A stretch of DNA of 64,000 nucleotides from Prostheceraeus crozeri (taxonomy: Eukaryota > Platyhelminthes > Polycladida > Euryleptidae). Below the pieces are notes generated by a model that was not told the origin of the DNA, searched no databases, and saw nothing but the letters and a program-made list of their open reading frames with translations. Numbering within the stretch: position 1 is the stretch's first letter; every line of letters begins with the position of its first letter. Location of the stretch: the NCBI GenBank assembly GCA_907163375.1, contig CAJQUW010014377.1:84929-148928 (forward strand), read 5' to 3'. Positions 12,837-23,438 of the stretch are shown piece after piece. The translations under genes were made by a program, and so were the position numbers.

Positions 12837-13322
12837 TATAAACACCTCATCATTTTCCTCCTGCCAACATTTCTTCCTTTTAGTGCTGACTTCATTGGCA
12901 AATTGACCACTACCGTGCAGTTTTTGTTTTTTTTACTATCTTCGAATGACACATGACACAATCCGCTAGTCAGAAACATTTTCCATGTCCTTTTGCTATT
13001 CGCATTTCTATTTTTCTTTTTTACATTCTTATCAAAGTTGTTATTGATATATTATGAGGTTGTTATATTATAGAAATAGTTTGTTATATTTTAAGAAATG
13101 ATATTATAAGAACAATCGTTTTGTGTTGTTTATTGGAATATATAGGACTTCCCATGTATATTCCTGTTGTCGTCTATGCGTATTTCGAAAATCAAACTAA
13201 TCTGTCTCATTTGATAGATCCTGGAAGACCTGGAAAAACACTTCAGGAAAGCCGCGGACACCCTGCATTTTAGAACGTTGTTGATCAATGTATTTACGTG
13301 ATTTCATTCCCGCCCTCGTGTT

Positions 13323-13345
13323 ACACCTGAGGAAGTCTTTGAAAC
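13323..13345 (+). other. Hammerhead-ribozyme-like core motif, other foldback arm (tentative)
   Basis: This is the same ACACCTGAGGAAGTC...GAAAC motif as at 10642-10664, here on the plus strand because the arms are inverted. It is present and unchanged in both arms. Confidence 0.3.
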
Positions 13346-13390
13346 AAGAAGAAACACGCTGTGTGAATTATTGTCTTCTTTTCTCGATAT

Positions 13391-15553
13391 AATAATGTGT
13401 GTGTGTGTGCAATATACCTAATATAGGCAGGCCTATATCGGGGTGGACTATTTTCCGGATTTTATATGAAGATTTCATTGGGTCTCGAGATTCAGCAAGA
13501 AATGGATTGAAAGCGGGAGAGTATGGGGGTAACGGCTGCGGTTGCTAGCTGATCAAGAAAATTGTGATAGTGTCACTCATGACGTACATATTTTACTAAT
13601 TGTTTAATCTCTGTCAGTCTCAGTGATTATAAATTGAATCTTTCAGCGTTGCTTGTATGTAGTTCAGCATAGTTTGCGCAATACATAGTGATGATAATGT
13701 GAGAATAAGATTAGCCAGCTGAATTGAGAATGCCCGGTAACGTGCATATTTGAAAAATTGGCATAACCTTTACCATAGAAATCTGATACAATTGTTCCAT
13801 CCGCAATTATGTCTTCAGTGAATAAGTTTCAATAAATTACTAAACACCTCAAATATCAGTTGACCAATCTTAGGTTTCCGAAGCTGCGGTATACGTAGAT
13901 TGCGATTATAGTAATTCGACACTATAATAATAAAGGACTAGAACGGGCGTGTACTTTGAAAGGAATGCTACGTCTTGGACATGCATTGTCATGACAAGTA
14001 ACTGAGCTGTCCCTAAACGATAGAGGTTTCCAGTGTTTGACTGTAGTGAGGTGCCGATACCTTGACAATTACTTTGTTGAAAGATTCAGGGTTCATTATT
14101 ATTTCTCCTTAAATGTAAGATCATCTTGAAACTTAAGATTTAACACCTTAGGGCAAGAATCTGCAACTATGCCAGGTTTCACTAATTTGAATCTTCTCAT
14201 GATCTAGCAACATTGACAAAAGCTGAAAAAACCATCAACAAACAGCTATTGCCCATTCTAGTCTCTCTAACGAAAACGAAAAGTCGTATTTCTGTGGTAT
14301 TGACTTTTGTGTATGGATGTCATTTATTTGGTTTGAAGTCATGACGTCAACTTTAAAGCTCGTCGGAAGCTTGTAGACTTCACGGGTTTTTATTCCATCG
14401 CGTTGATCCATCGGTTGTCACCAGAAATTAGAAGAAAAATGAATAGATTGAGTTCCATTTTTTGAAATCATCTTGCCTACGGACCATCAATGTAGTCCGT
14501 GTAGAAGTAGCTGAGGATCCGAATAATCTACTGGATTTGGAAATCATTCTGGATTGCTTTGATAGCGATTTGCACTTGTTATCACTTCCCAGGTGAAGGA
14601 AAAATATGTTCTCAAAGGCGTGTGAAGGTTTGATAGAGTGCACACGACTTTTTTTGGAGAACCTTTCCTTAAAGAGCCAAATATTGCAAGTGACATTCTT
14701 CCTTAAGCAAATATGTGTATTGGATAGTGTTTCTCTTTTTCTTAAATATTTAACTATGACGCTGAATTCATCCTTGAGGTCGTGTTATTGGTCGTTTTTC
14801 ATCGACCAATAACATTCAGATAATTATTGTGGATGAAGTAAAGTAGTGCTCTATATATTTTCTTCTCTATAATCATAGACAAGAACTAATGGAGTTTCAT
14901 TTAGAGTTGCTTTTCTGCGTAGTCTGAGATGCTTTTCCTTCAGATGAAAATATGATGATATGCACTATTTACACATAATTTGCTTGATAGAATAGAGGAA
15001 TTCTGATTTGAAAATATATTACCTTACACTCAAAACATCAATTAAGCTTTATGCATGTGTACAACATAGGGATTTGTATATCAAGCAATGCCTAACTTAA
15101 ATTCTGTTTGTCTTTGATATTTGATTGCCAAACTACTTTCTTCATTGCGGAAATCCACTGCTAAAAATTTTTGTCCAAACGGAAGGATTGACGAAAAACT
15201 GGATATCACGCAAGAATAAACAAGTTCTGTTCATTAGAAAAATAAATAATATCAGGATATGCAATGGCCACTTCCAACCATCTTATCTCCTACTTTCTGC
15301 TAACATCGATATTGCTGCACACTTCAATTTCGATTTTGCTGCTTTAACCTGTTTTTTTTCAAATACTTTGATAGAGAATATTTCTGGATGACGATGTATA
15401 GCAGATGCGCGAGCTTTTTAACACAACTCCGAACTGGTCTATTTGCATTCAAGATTACATTGGCACTTGCATGTGTTTTATCCCTACATTCCTAAGGATT
15501 TTATGGAAGGCACTATTATAGAGCACATGTTCACTGATGTCAATCCATTTCAG
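13391..15553 (+). other. Intron remainder, no gene seen
   Basis: The segment starts with a short (TG)n run near 13396 and ends at the acceptor TCCATTTCAG at 15553. No coding frame is recognised. It holds one perfect hairpin, annotated at 14783-14814. Confidence 0.6.
14783..14814. repeat. Perfect 12-bp hairpin
   Basis: TGTTATTGGTCG and CGACCAATAACA are exact inverse copies around an 8-base loop TTTTTCAT. It is intronic. It may be a remnant of a small palindromic element, or chance. Confidence 0.6.
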
Positions 15554-15755
15554 CTCCAAGTGCTGCATCTGTGCCTCTCCCTATGAATGTTCAATCCATC
15601 ATGCATCAAGCAAATCCAATAGTAGCTGCATATCATAACACCACTGCAATCAATCCCATTTATCCAGCTCAATCCGTAATTGTTCCTGAGCAATCCTACC
15701 TGAGTGAAGAGCAATTCAATGATCTGAAGCAGGAATTTTTGCTGCAGGAATTCAA
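15554..15755 (+). CDS. RBBP6: RBBP6-like gene, short linker exon
   Basis: A 202-bp exon follows the acceptor TTTCAG ending at 15553 and ends before GTGAGT at 15756. Its first two bases complete the codon left open at 5353, and it leaves phase 2, satisfied by the first base of the exon at 17212. It encodes a Pro/Ala-rich piece ending SYLSEEQFNDLKQEF. A short acidic helix just before the RS-like region is also seen in vertebrate RBBP6. The match of both phases is the main evidence that this is a real exon. Confidence 0.72.
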
Positions 15756-16335
15756 GTGAGTGCAAAAACACGAAGTAGACATTGTGGATATTAATTCATT
15801 AACTGCGCAATATTAAATACAGAGGGCATGTGCGCTCCGGAGCTCGGAGCACAAGAATAAAATTGCACTCCGACCTTGAATCCAGCATCCCACGAAAACA
15901 TACTGTGGAATGTTATGCATGCATATTTCCTATATGGAAGAGTACAATAAAAAGTTACTTTCTGCTCTACATTAGCCAGCAAGAACCATTACTCAAAATG
16001 CACATGACTTTTTCAAAAGATGAACCGCGGCAACCCTGTCACAATTTTGCCACATTTTTGTCAGTGTTTCTATCGCTGATCCGATTTCCGTTTCCATTCC
16101 AATTAACCACATATTTTTTTTATTGGATTGCAATTTTACTTGTGCTCTGAATCATATGCAGTTGCACTCCATTCCAAGAGTTAATGATATCCATGGTTTG
16201 TATGTTGGAGTACATAATGAAAGGTAATCATAAATAATCATTGATTTGCGGACTATCCGGTATCCAGCTGTATAATATTTCCGCTGGTATCCGGTGCAAT
16301 AATATCCCTTACTCTTGCTGCCCAAATTCCTCCAC
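15756..16335 (+). other. Intron sequence, no gene
   Basis: This is the intron between 15755 and 17212, left of the LINE fragment. Nothing recognisable was found. Confidence 0.6.
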
Positions 16336-16815
16336 ATTCTTATTTATTTATTTGTTTATTGCATAGCTAACTACAAAGGCACCACTGGTTGCGAACAACA
16401 CTTATGTGTAGCCTGAATATTAAAATACTTTACAAAACTGTGATAAGTCAATCAAAGAAAGTTTCTTTTTAAACACCGGTATACTGTTCGATTGAATGAC
16501 ATTATTTGGTAATGAATTCCATACTCGACACACACGTTGACTGAAAAAATGATGATGTGCGTTGCATTGGGGACGGCCATTTGCTCTCAATTTCAGTGAA
16601 TTCCCACGAGAAGTCATGTTATGAGAAATAAAAGTAAAAAAATTGTCAAAAGGTAAGTCAATAACTCCATGAACCACTTTGCAAACCAAAATCAAATCGA
16701 ATATCAATCGTCTCAGCTCGAGTGACTGCAGGTCTAGAATTTGCAAACGATGACGATAATCGAGGAATGGCAGTTTCGCTCTATAGCATACATTCTTGGT
16801 GAAATACTTTTGCAC
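16336..16815 (-). mobile_element. LINE 3' fragment (CR1/L2-like reverse transcriptase tail)
   Basis: On the minus strand 16815-16420 encodes the C-terminal tail of a non-LTR polyprotein: LPFLDYRHRLQILDLQSLELRR, then VHGVIDLPFDNFF, TSRGNSLKLRANGRPQCN and FFSQRVCRVWNSLP, the usual order after the RT domain of Jockey-superfamily LINEs. It ends VFKKKLSLIDLSQF, then a stop, then a 3' end near 16336 with an ATAAATAA-type tail. It is 5'-truncated, the normal outcome of incomplete target-primed reverse transcription. Confidence 0.82.
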
Positions 16816-16989
16816 CTTCTCTATAATCCTGATAGAGATATTTCTTCTTTATATTTTTTCTTTTTATTCCTTCTTCTATATGCAAGAAAATAATAAAGTT
16901 GTTTCACAAAAGAAAAGTAGTGAACACCTACATCTCACAGACAAGCATGCAGATGTTAATGGGAAGCAGCTCTTTGCTGATAAGGATCA

Positions 16990-17150
16990 GGGATGGTGAC
17001 CTGCGGGTAGAGCGTTTTGTACCCGTACGCGCCCGTACACCTGAGTAGCCTACCCGTACCCGTCAATAGTCTTCCCGTCCCCGCTCGCACCCGTGACTTT
17101 AAAAAATCCTCACCTCTACCCGTGGGTACGGCTATGCCCACAGGTCATTA
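16990..17150. repeat. Degenerate ACCCGT-rich repeat in intron
   Basis: ACCCGTR occurs repeatedly in both orientations (TGCGGGTAGAG, TACCCGTACGCGCCCGTAC, CTACCCGTACCCGTC, CTCTACCCGTGGGTACGG). The pattern resembles the repetitive ends of some small DNA transposons, but I could not define termini. Confidence 0.45.
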
Positions 17151-17211
17151 ATTTCAGGGGTATCAGCTTGTTTTGCCAACTTTACTTATTGTTTACCCCT
17201 TTGTCTTTTAG

Positions 17212-20028
17212 ACGTGCCGTTGGTAGGCGGAGAAGTCGGTCAAAATCTCGTTCTAGGCGTAGAAGGTCTGACTCCAACGACTCTCATCGACGAAGTCGAG
17301 GTCATAAGCGAAGGCGACGGTCTCAAGAATCATCCCTATCACATCGACATATTCATAGAAGTCGCAAATCGGATAGTGGAGATGAATTGCCTAGATCTAT
17401 CAGTGATCGATCGTCTCACAGGCAAGAACGAAAACTGGAACAACTTGAATTCGGAACAGATCGCAGACTGGAAAATTTTCGGAGAACGCGCGAAATGCGG
17501 AACCTGTTAGACGATAGGCGTACGGCTGAAAGTGGTATTGAACTCAATCAGCGGAACACAGATTCTAGACAGTTGATGAGGCAGATGGATCATGAGAGAC
17601 AATCTAGAGTTGATAGTAGTCCTCCTCTTGATGAGAGAAAATTAAAGGGAGACTATCATTGGGAGTCAAGGAGTAAATATAGAGAGACTATTAGGGATCG
17701 CAATCTTGATGTTGCCAGTATCGATGATGGAAGGAAGAGGAAATTGTACGAGTATAAGCGTGATCAACGAAGTCGGGAGTCCATTAGAGATAGAAGTCAA
17801 GAAAGCTTGAGCAAATATGAACACAGGCATGCCCAGCGGAGAAGAGAAGCGCGCGACACTAGCGAAGAAGACATGAGACTTAAAAGTGAAGATAAATATG
17901 AAAGCAGACGCGACCAAAGAGAGAGAAAAGCGCGTGATAGGAGTGAAGAAGGAAGGAGATTTGAAATTGAAGATAGATACGAAGGCAGGCGCGATCAGCG
18001 AGATAGGAGTGAAGAAGATAGGAGACTTGTAGATGAAGATGGATACGGAAACAGACGTGACCAGCGAGAGAGAAAAGCGCGTGATAGGAGTGAAGAAGGA
18101 AGGAGATTTGAAATTGAAGATAGATACGAAGGCAGGCGCGATCAGCGAGATACAAAAGCGCGAGATAGGAGTGAAGAAGATAGGAGACTTGTAGATGAAG
18201 ATGTATTCGAAAGCAGGCGCGACCAGCGAGAGAGAAAAGCGCGAGATAGGAGTGAAGGTAGGAGACTTGATGATGATGAAGACAGATTCGAAAGCAGGCG
18301 CGATCTTCGAAGGAGAGAGGAGCGTGATGGGAGTGAAGAAGACATGAGACTTGATGATGGAGATAGATACGAAAGAGATAATCGAAGGAAGGAAGCATCC
18401 GATAAGAGTCAGTTAAGTTGGAGACCAGAAGATGACAGCGGCAGATATCATCAACAAATTCGTGACAGGAGTCTGGAAGATGGAACAGTGAAAAGATACA
18501 GCCAGGAAAACCGCATAGAGGTTAGGAATAGAATAGAACTCAACAAGCGAAGTAGAGAAGATCGTGATAGAAGTCTGGAAGATTTGAGTTCCGAAGCAGA
18601 TAGAAGATGTAGATATGAAAGTAAATCGGATAAACGAAGTAGAGGTATTCGTGACAGAAGTGAAGAAGACTGGAGTGCCGAAGATGACCCACAAGTTAGA
18701 CATAAAAGAAAGCGTGACAGGCGAAAAGAAGAGACTTCTTCTAAAGCCAGGGACAAAAATTCGGAGAACGATCGTAATATGCGCTCAGATATAGGATTAG
18801 AAAATAAAACGAAATGTCTGCCGGACGCTCTTGGTGACCGCAGTGAAGATGATAGCGTTGACGATCGAAGCCGCGGCAGTGACAGAGAGAAACGTGGGCA
18901 AAGAAGTTCGAGTCGTGGACGAAGGATTTTGGCAAAAGACAAATGGGAGATTGCAACTCAGGGCAAAGATCTTGACCGTAGTAGAAGTAAAGTTAAAGAC
19001 AAAGCTCGAAACATATCAGAAAGTCAACAGATCTCTAGTGAATACAAGAAGGGGCGCAAAGCAGAATATTCTCATAAAGCAGATCAATATTCATACCAAG
19101 AGGAAATTCATAAGAAGCTCAGAATTCAAAGCTCAGATGACGATCCTGAGGAAATTATGTTTGAAAGAAACAAACCTTCAGAGGCTGATAGAGAAAGATG
19201 TCAGGAATATTGCAGTTCAGATGAAAGTCAAAGAATCGAAGTGACGGAGGAAATTCGAAGTCGGGATCGGGAAGGTGTCAGTATGAAAGATGGTCGGAAA
19301 AAGCAAGCAGAATTAAAGCACAACCGTGAAAGAAGAAAGAGAAATTTAGACGAGAGGTATCTGGACAGCACTCAAGATGACAATGAGCATACAAGTTCGA
19401 TTTCTAATGGAGAAAGGAAGCTAATGAGACGGGAAATTGAATGCGAAAAAGATTTTCTGATGGATGCTGTCCAACAAAGGAGATATAGAAGTAGAAAAAC
19501 GAAAAAACCAAAGGATAATGAATCATCTACTTATTCCAATTCCCGAAACTGGGCGTCTGATGAAAGCGATAGTTCTAAGCGACCTACTATTTGGCGAGAG
19601 AGGAGCATGGAGTCAATTGAAGAAAAAAATTCTGTTGACGATATTTTAACTAAAGGTCACGACAGAAAAATTGTTGAAAGTCGTCTCAGAAAGGAGAAAT
19701 ACGAAGGCGCCATTCTGACGGGAAAATGTTGCAGAGAAGATCGCCGCAAAGCAGATATTCCTGAAAGAAGTGATAGAAAACACGGAAGAAAGTTCGACGA
19801 TGATCAACTTATAATAAAGATTAGAAAGCACAAAAGACATTCAGTCTCTTCTGATAGTGATAGGGATAGTAAAGAACTCCAAAAATTGGAGCGATTGAAG
19901 GCTGGTTTGAAAAAGAGAAGAATCACAAAGGAAAAATCGATGATTCTAACCCATGGAGACATGGACATTAATGAAGAGCCCACTGCTTCACAGAGGATAA
20001 CAAAGCGAACTGACAGCTCCATTGACAG
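17212..20028 (+). CDS. RBBP6: RBBP6-like gene, large Arg/Asp/Glu/Ser (RS/RE-like) exon
   Basis: A 2.8-kb exon begins after GTCTTTTAG at 17211 and ends before GTGAGA at 20029, entering and leaving in phase 2. It starts RAVGRRRSRSKSRSRRRRSD and continues for about 939 codons of disordered, extremely charged sequence. Dipeptides RS, RD, RE and KD dominate, and RDRSEE recurs. This corresponds to the RS-rich and Lys/Arg-rich C-terminal half of RBBP6, where the human protein binds p53 and Rb; no such binding motif is identifiable here. RS-like tracts usually act in nuclear speckles and splicing condensates (inference). The frame stays open upstream into the intron to 17093, but splice phase favours the start at 17212. 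A tandem subregion is listed separately. Confidence 0.82.
17880..18380 (+). repeat. Coding tandem repeat (ESRRDQRERKARDRSEE units)
   Basis: Within the large exon a unit of about 23-28 codons repeats at least six times: [ES/EG]RRDQR(ERKA)RDRSEE followed by RRFEIEDRY or RRLVDED. Two unit types alternate. A pair of them is almost identical at DNA level between about 17918 and 18010 and between about 18068 and 18150, pointing to recent duplication of a two-unit block. Confidence 0.8.
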
Positions 20029-20863
20029 GTGAGACTTCCTAGATATGTTACATAACTAATCATTTTCACTTTTGCAGGGCAATTTGACCTAGCGTTTGCT
20101 CATTTCATTCATTGTAAATTAACATCAATAAAAGAGTTGCATCAGACTCAAACTAGACTTTAAAAAAGTCTGGTCGGACACCAGGCGCCTGCCGTAAAAT
20201 CAAAAGTAACACTACGTATACACTGTGTCTTGCCCATAAGTCATTCTTAAGTTGTATAGTATAGACCCTTTGAGTTAGCAACGGCATATACTACTTTCAT
20301 GTTCGCTCGCCAGATGAGGATCCATAGGTTATGCATAAAAGATGCGATATACACACAAACCCCAGATGAAATTGATAATTAATGAAAACTGTCTCATAAT
20401 GAATGCATCAGTAAGCGAACTAAGCATTCATTATTGCTAAACAGCGAAAGAAGAATTGCTCGCCATTCCTGCTTAAGGATTGTGGAACATAATGAAGCCA
20501 TTTCAGATATATCTGATCACATGCAAATGCATATCTGATGTAGCTGCAAAGCTAGCATTTTTGAAAAATTTAATGTTCATATCATGTTCATGTATATGCG
20601 TGTATCTGGGTAAACAAATTTAATTCCAATGATATCCACCTTTCACGAGATACAGACAACTGAGAGTGTCTTGTTCCAGACGCAGTCATAGAAGTGGCCT
20701 TCTAGCTGCAAATCGAGCCAAGTTATCTTAACGCTGGCGCGGCACGACTGTTTCGGGAATAGGTATAATATATACTCGTAAATTTAACAAAATCAAGTAC
20801 TTTTCAATTTCGGGCGACCTCGGAGAATCAATTGCGAATTCAAGCCTTCTGTTAACTGGGTTA
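20029..20863 (+). other. Intron sequence, no gene
   Basis: This is the start of the 5.4-kb intron between 20028 and 25409. A small hairpin AGACTTT-AAA-AAAGTCT lies near 20155-20172. Nothing else was recognised. Confidence 0.6.
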
Positions 20864-22636
20864 AGGTCCATTCCCACCGGACCCGGCGCGTCTCAGGTGT
20901 CCAGAATTTTCGTTGAGAACCTTAACGTATGGGCTGTTCACACAAGACGCGCGGACCACGCGTCCAAGTAATTTTAGAAAAAAGTTCTGTAATGACGCAC
21001 GGTTTGCTTACGAGATAGGAAAATCCATCCCGCGCCAAGACGTCTCGCGGGTTGCTCTCCCCCCGCACTTAATCCTGACACCACACGATGCCAGATGTTC
21101 GTGCAGAGAAATGACTGACTTTCGACATAACTATCCGACAATTCTGACCTTCTGTGAGGACAATTTGACCAAATGAACATCAAAACCTGCACTTTCATAC
21201 TTTGTCAACCATGAAATCGAATTCATGAATACATTTGGAGATGAATGGTATTTTATTTAATGCAAAGCGAGTATCGGAAGCGAAGATAAGAAAGTTGTTA
21301 TTGTTCTCCACCTATCTGATAATCTTCGATATAGTGATACTCCCGATTACTATAGAATAGACGATGTAAGTTAATAAAGGTCGTATTGTGATCAAGGTCA
21401 ATCCGTGCGTCAATTCGATTTCATGATCTGTCACCTGTGCCTTGTTGTCATCCTATGAATGAAAATTTGTAAATGATATGCGTCCTTAAAAACCTTATTC
21501 TTTACAAATGTGAAATATCAGATGATCAGTTTTCGCAAAATTGTGTAGTTTGTAGCAATTCCTATAGCCTAGCGATTAATTTGCAATGTCAATCACTCAA
21601 AAGTACGCCGTACTTCACTTGGCATTTGGAAAAAATAACTAAAGCAATATCAGTCTCTTTCATCTGTCTTTGATTGTGCGCCATTCCTTCAAGCATTACG
21701 ATGAATTCATCAAAGCACTACATACCGTCTATTTGATGCAGATCGTAGAATTCTTAGCCAATTTAGTTGAAACACACTTCATTTAAAAGAAAATTTCACG
21801 AAGATGATGGTGGCATCTATTTTGAAAACAGCAGCCATTTTTTTTTACTCGCTTGTATCGCTCATGCTCATCGCAGTGCGTGACAACAGTCGATATAGTT
21901 TATTATTGTGTTGAGAGTTTGACAAATGGATTGATTTCACTTGGTTTTTATGAATAGTATTGGCAGTTGAAGTGTCTGATATTCCCTCAAATTATGCGAC
22001 AACCACGACTTAAAGATTTTGATACTCAAGAGAATAGTTTCTGCAGATAAGGATCTATTAACGAAAATTAACAGGACGGAATGCCTTTTTGCCGCCATAA
22101 CATATTGAACCCAGTGCTCTTCTCAGATTGAGCCTATTTTCTAGACTGTTGGTCGACCAAAACTCATCATAGAATTGCTCGGATATTGCTCTGAAATAGA
22201 CTGTCCCTAGCAACACTTCAATTCATAACGAACTGTTCTCGTCTGTTGAAACTTGCAGATCTAAGAACCTGATTACATCACATTTTGTTCATGCTCGTGA
22301 ATCTAATACAAAATGTCATTGTATTTCCTCGAGAATGTGTCGTTTAGATATCTTCGAGTCATTATGCCTGAAATGTTGCATCTGATTTCATGTAAATTCT
22401 GAAAACTGAGTGTGTCATTTAACTATCTCAGGAAAATGTCATATTATGGTGGCTTGGTTTGGCTCATTCGAATGCATGTATCACAAGGAATATGAATGTT
22501 GATTATTTAGCAATAGGAAGTGGTCATCATGATATGGTATTTGTAGTTTCCCCCTCTCTCACACCTCGCCACGCAGTTCGGTGAGAACAGGCATTTTGGT
22601 TGGACGCGCCGCGCCGCGTCCGGTGTGAATGGACCT
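20864..22636. mobile_element. Non-autonomous Harbinger-like DNA transposon
   Basis: The left end AGGTCCATTCCCACCGGACC (20864) and the inverse of the right end, AGGTCCATTCACACCGGACG (ending 22636), are inverted repeats followed by GC-rich CGGCGCG sequence. The direct triplet TTA flanks both sides (20861-20863 and 22637-22639), as expected for the TWA target of PIF/Harbinger elements. The 1.77-kb interior has no transposase frame. Superfamily assignment rests on the TSD and end sequence only. Confidence 0.65.
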
Positions 22637-23052
22637 TTAGATTTCCAACTGGAAAGCCAATCTATTCAACCTCGTAAAAGTCAGAGACAAAGAATTCACA
22701 ATGTCCCTGCAATTCCCATGGTCTTGTACACATCCTTTATCATTATACATAGATGGACGTAATTATGCTGTTCCTCCATTCGTCAGATATTCTCTCATTG
22801 CAAGTTTTTTGTATTATTTCAGCTAGCTTGTCGATTTCCTATGCTAAACTTGAGTTGAATATCCACAACAAATTGAATTCTCACATATTTTTGCCAAAAC
22901 AGTGAATTATTTCATTTCGATGTCTTGCTGGACATAAAGGTGTTTAGAATTCTAAATTTGCTCGTCATATTGGCTGTTAGATGCATTTTATAGTAACATG
23001 GTTGCTTGTGAATTTTTTCAATGAAAGAATGTGCTGTTTCTGATCATTACAT

Positions 23053-23426
23053 CAGGGTGGCCGCGTATACTCGATTTTCGCTGATATACTCGAATTCTGA
23101 TAAGTTGATAAGTGATAAATTGCTACTACTGTACTTCTATAAATATTTCACAGCGTAACTGCTCTGATCATGGGTATCACATTTAGTTTCTACATATTAA
23201 TTATTATAGAACTTAATTCTTAATAATTATAATGATGTGACATGCACTGCAATTTACTGTTAGTGTACTGATATTTTTACTGATCACATTGTCTTTGCTT
23301 AATTAATATAGATATTTTAGTTACTGTTCACATTACTCTTTTATATACATTTATATACTCGATTTTGCTGGATCTCGTGTACTCAAATGTACTCGATTTT
23401 TTTCAAACAACAACGAGGCCACCCTG
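23053..23426. mobile_element. Small hAT-like MITE with 6-bp TSD
   Basis: The ends CAGGGTGGCCGCG (23053) and GAGGCCACCCTG (to 23426) are inverted repeats, each followed inward by TACTCGA repeats. The target duplication is TTACAT at 23047-23052 and 23427-23432. The end sequence and 6-bp TSD match the hAT-like element at 11072-13265, so both probably use related transposases. At 374 bp it has no coding capacity. Confidence 0.8.
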
Positions 23427-23438
23427 TTACATACATGA

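Larger units (their letters stand above)
11072..13265 (+). mobile_element. hAT-like DNA transposon, internally deleted, 6-bp TSD
   Basis: The left end CAGGGTGTCCGCG (11072) and the right end CGCGGACACCCTG (ending 13265) form terminal inverted repeats, both followed inward by CCTGGAA-rich repeats. The target duplication is CATTTT at 11066-11071 and 13266-13271. The homologous left foldback arm shows the uninterrupted site and so confirms the insertion. Inside are only the N-terminal and extreme C-terminal parts of a transposase (11997-12587 and 12609-12836). The catalytic core and hAT dimerisation region between them are absent, so the copy is non-autonomous. Confidence 0.85.
10601..13390. mobile_element. 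Foldback element, right arm split by a hAT insertion
   Basis: The left arm (10601 to about 10850) begins TATCGAGAAAAGAAAACAAT and continues through CCTCAGGTGTAACACGAGGG and AAAATGGTTAAGTCACAGC. The same sequence returns inverted from about 10960 to 11071 and, after the hAT insert, from 13272 to 13390, ending TTTTCTCGATA. Without the insert this would be an inverted repeat with arms of roughly 250 bp around a spacer of about 110 bp. No coding capacity belongs to the foldback itself. Each arm carries a CTGAGGA...GAAAC motif (annotated separately). Confidence 0.8.

Noticed and set aside
13394..13412. (TG)n run
   Set aside because: A short simple repeat of no particular note.
17666..18942. Long minus-strand frames opposite the RBBP6-like large exon (Ser/Leu/His-rich)
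   Set aside because: They are mirror products of the purine-rich repeat coding strand; there is no motif, and the plus frame fits exon phases.
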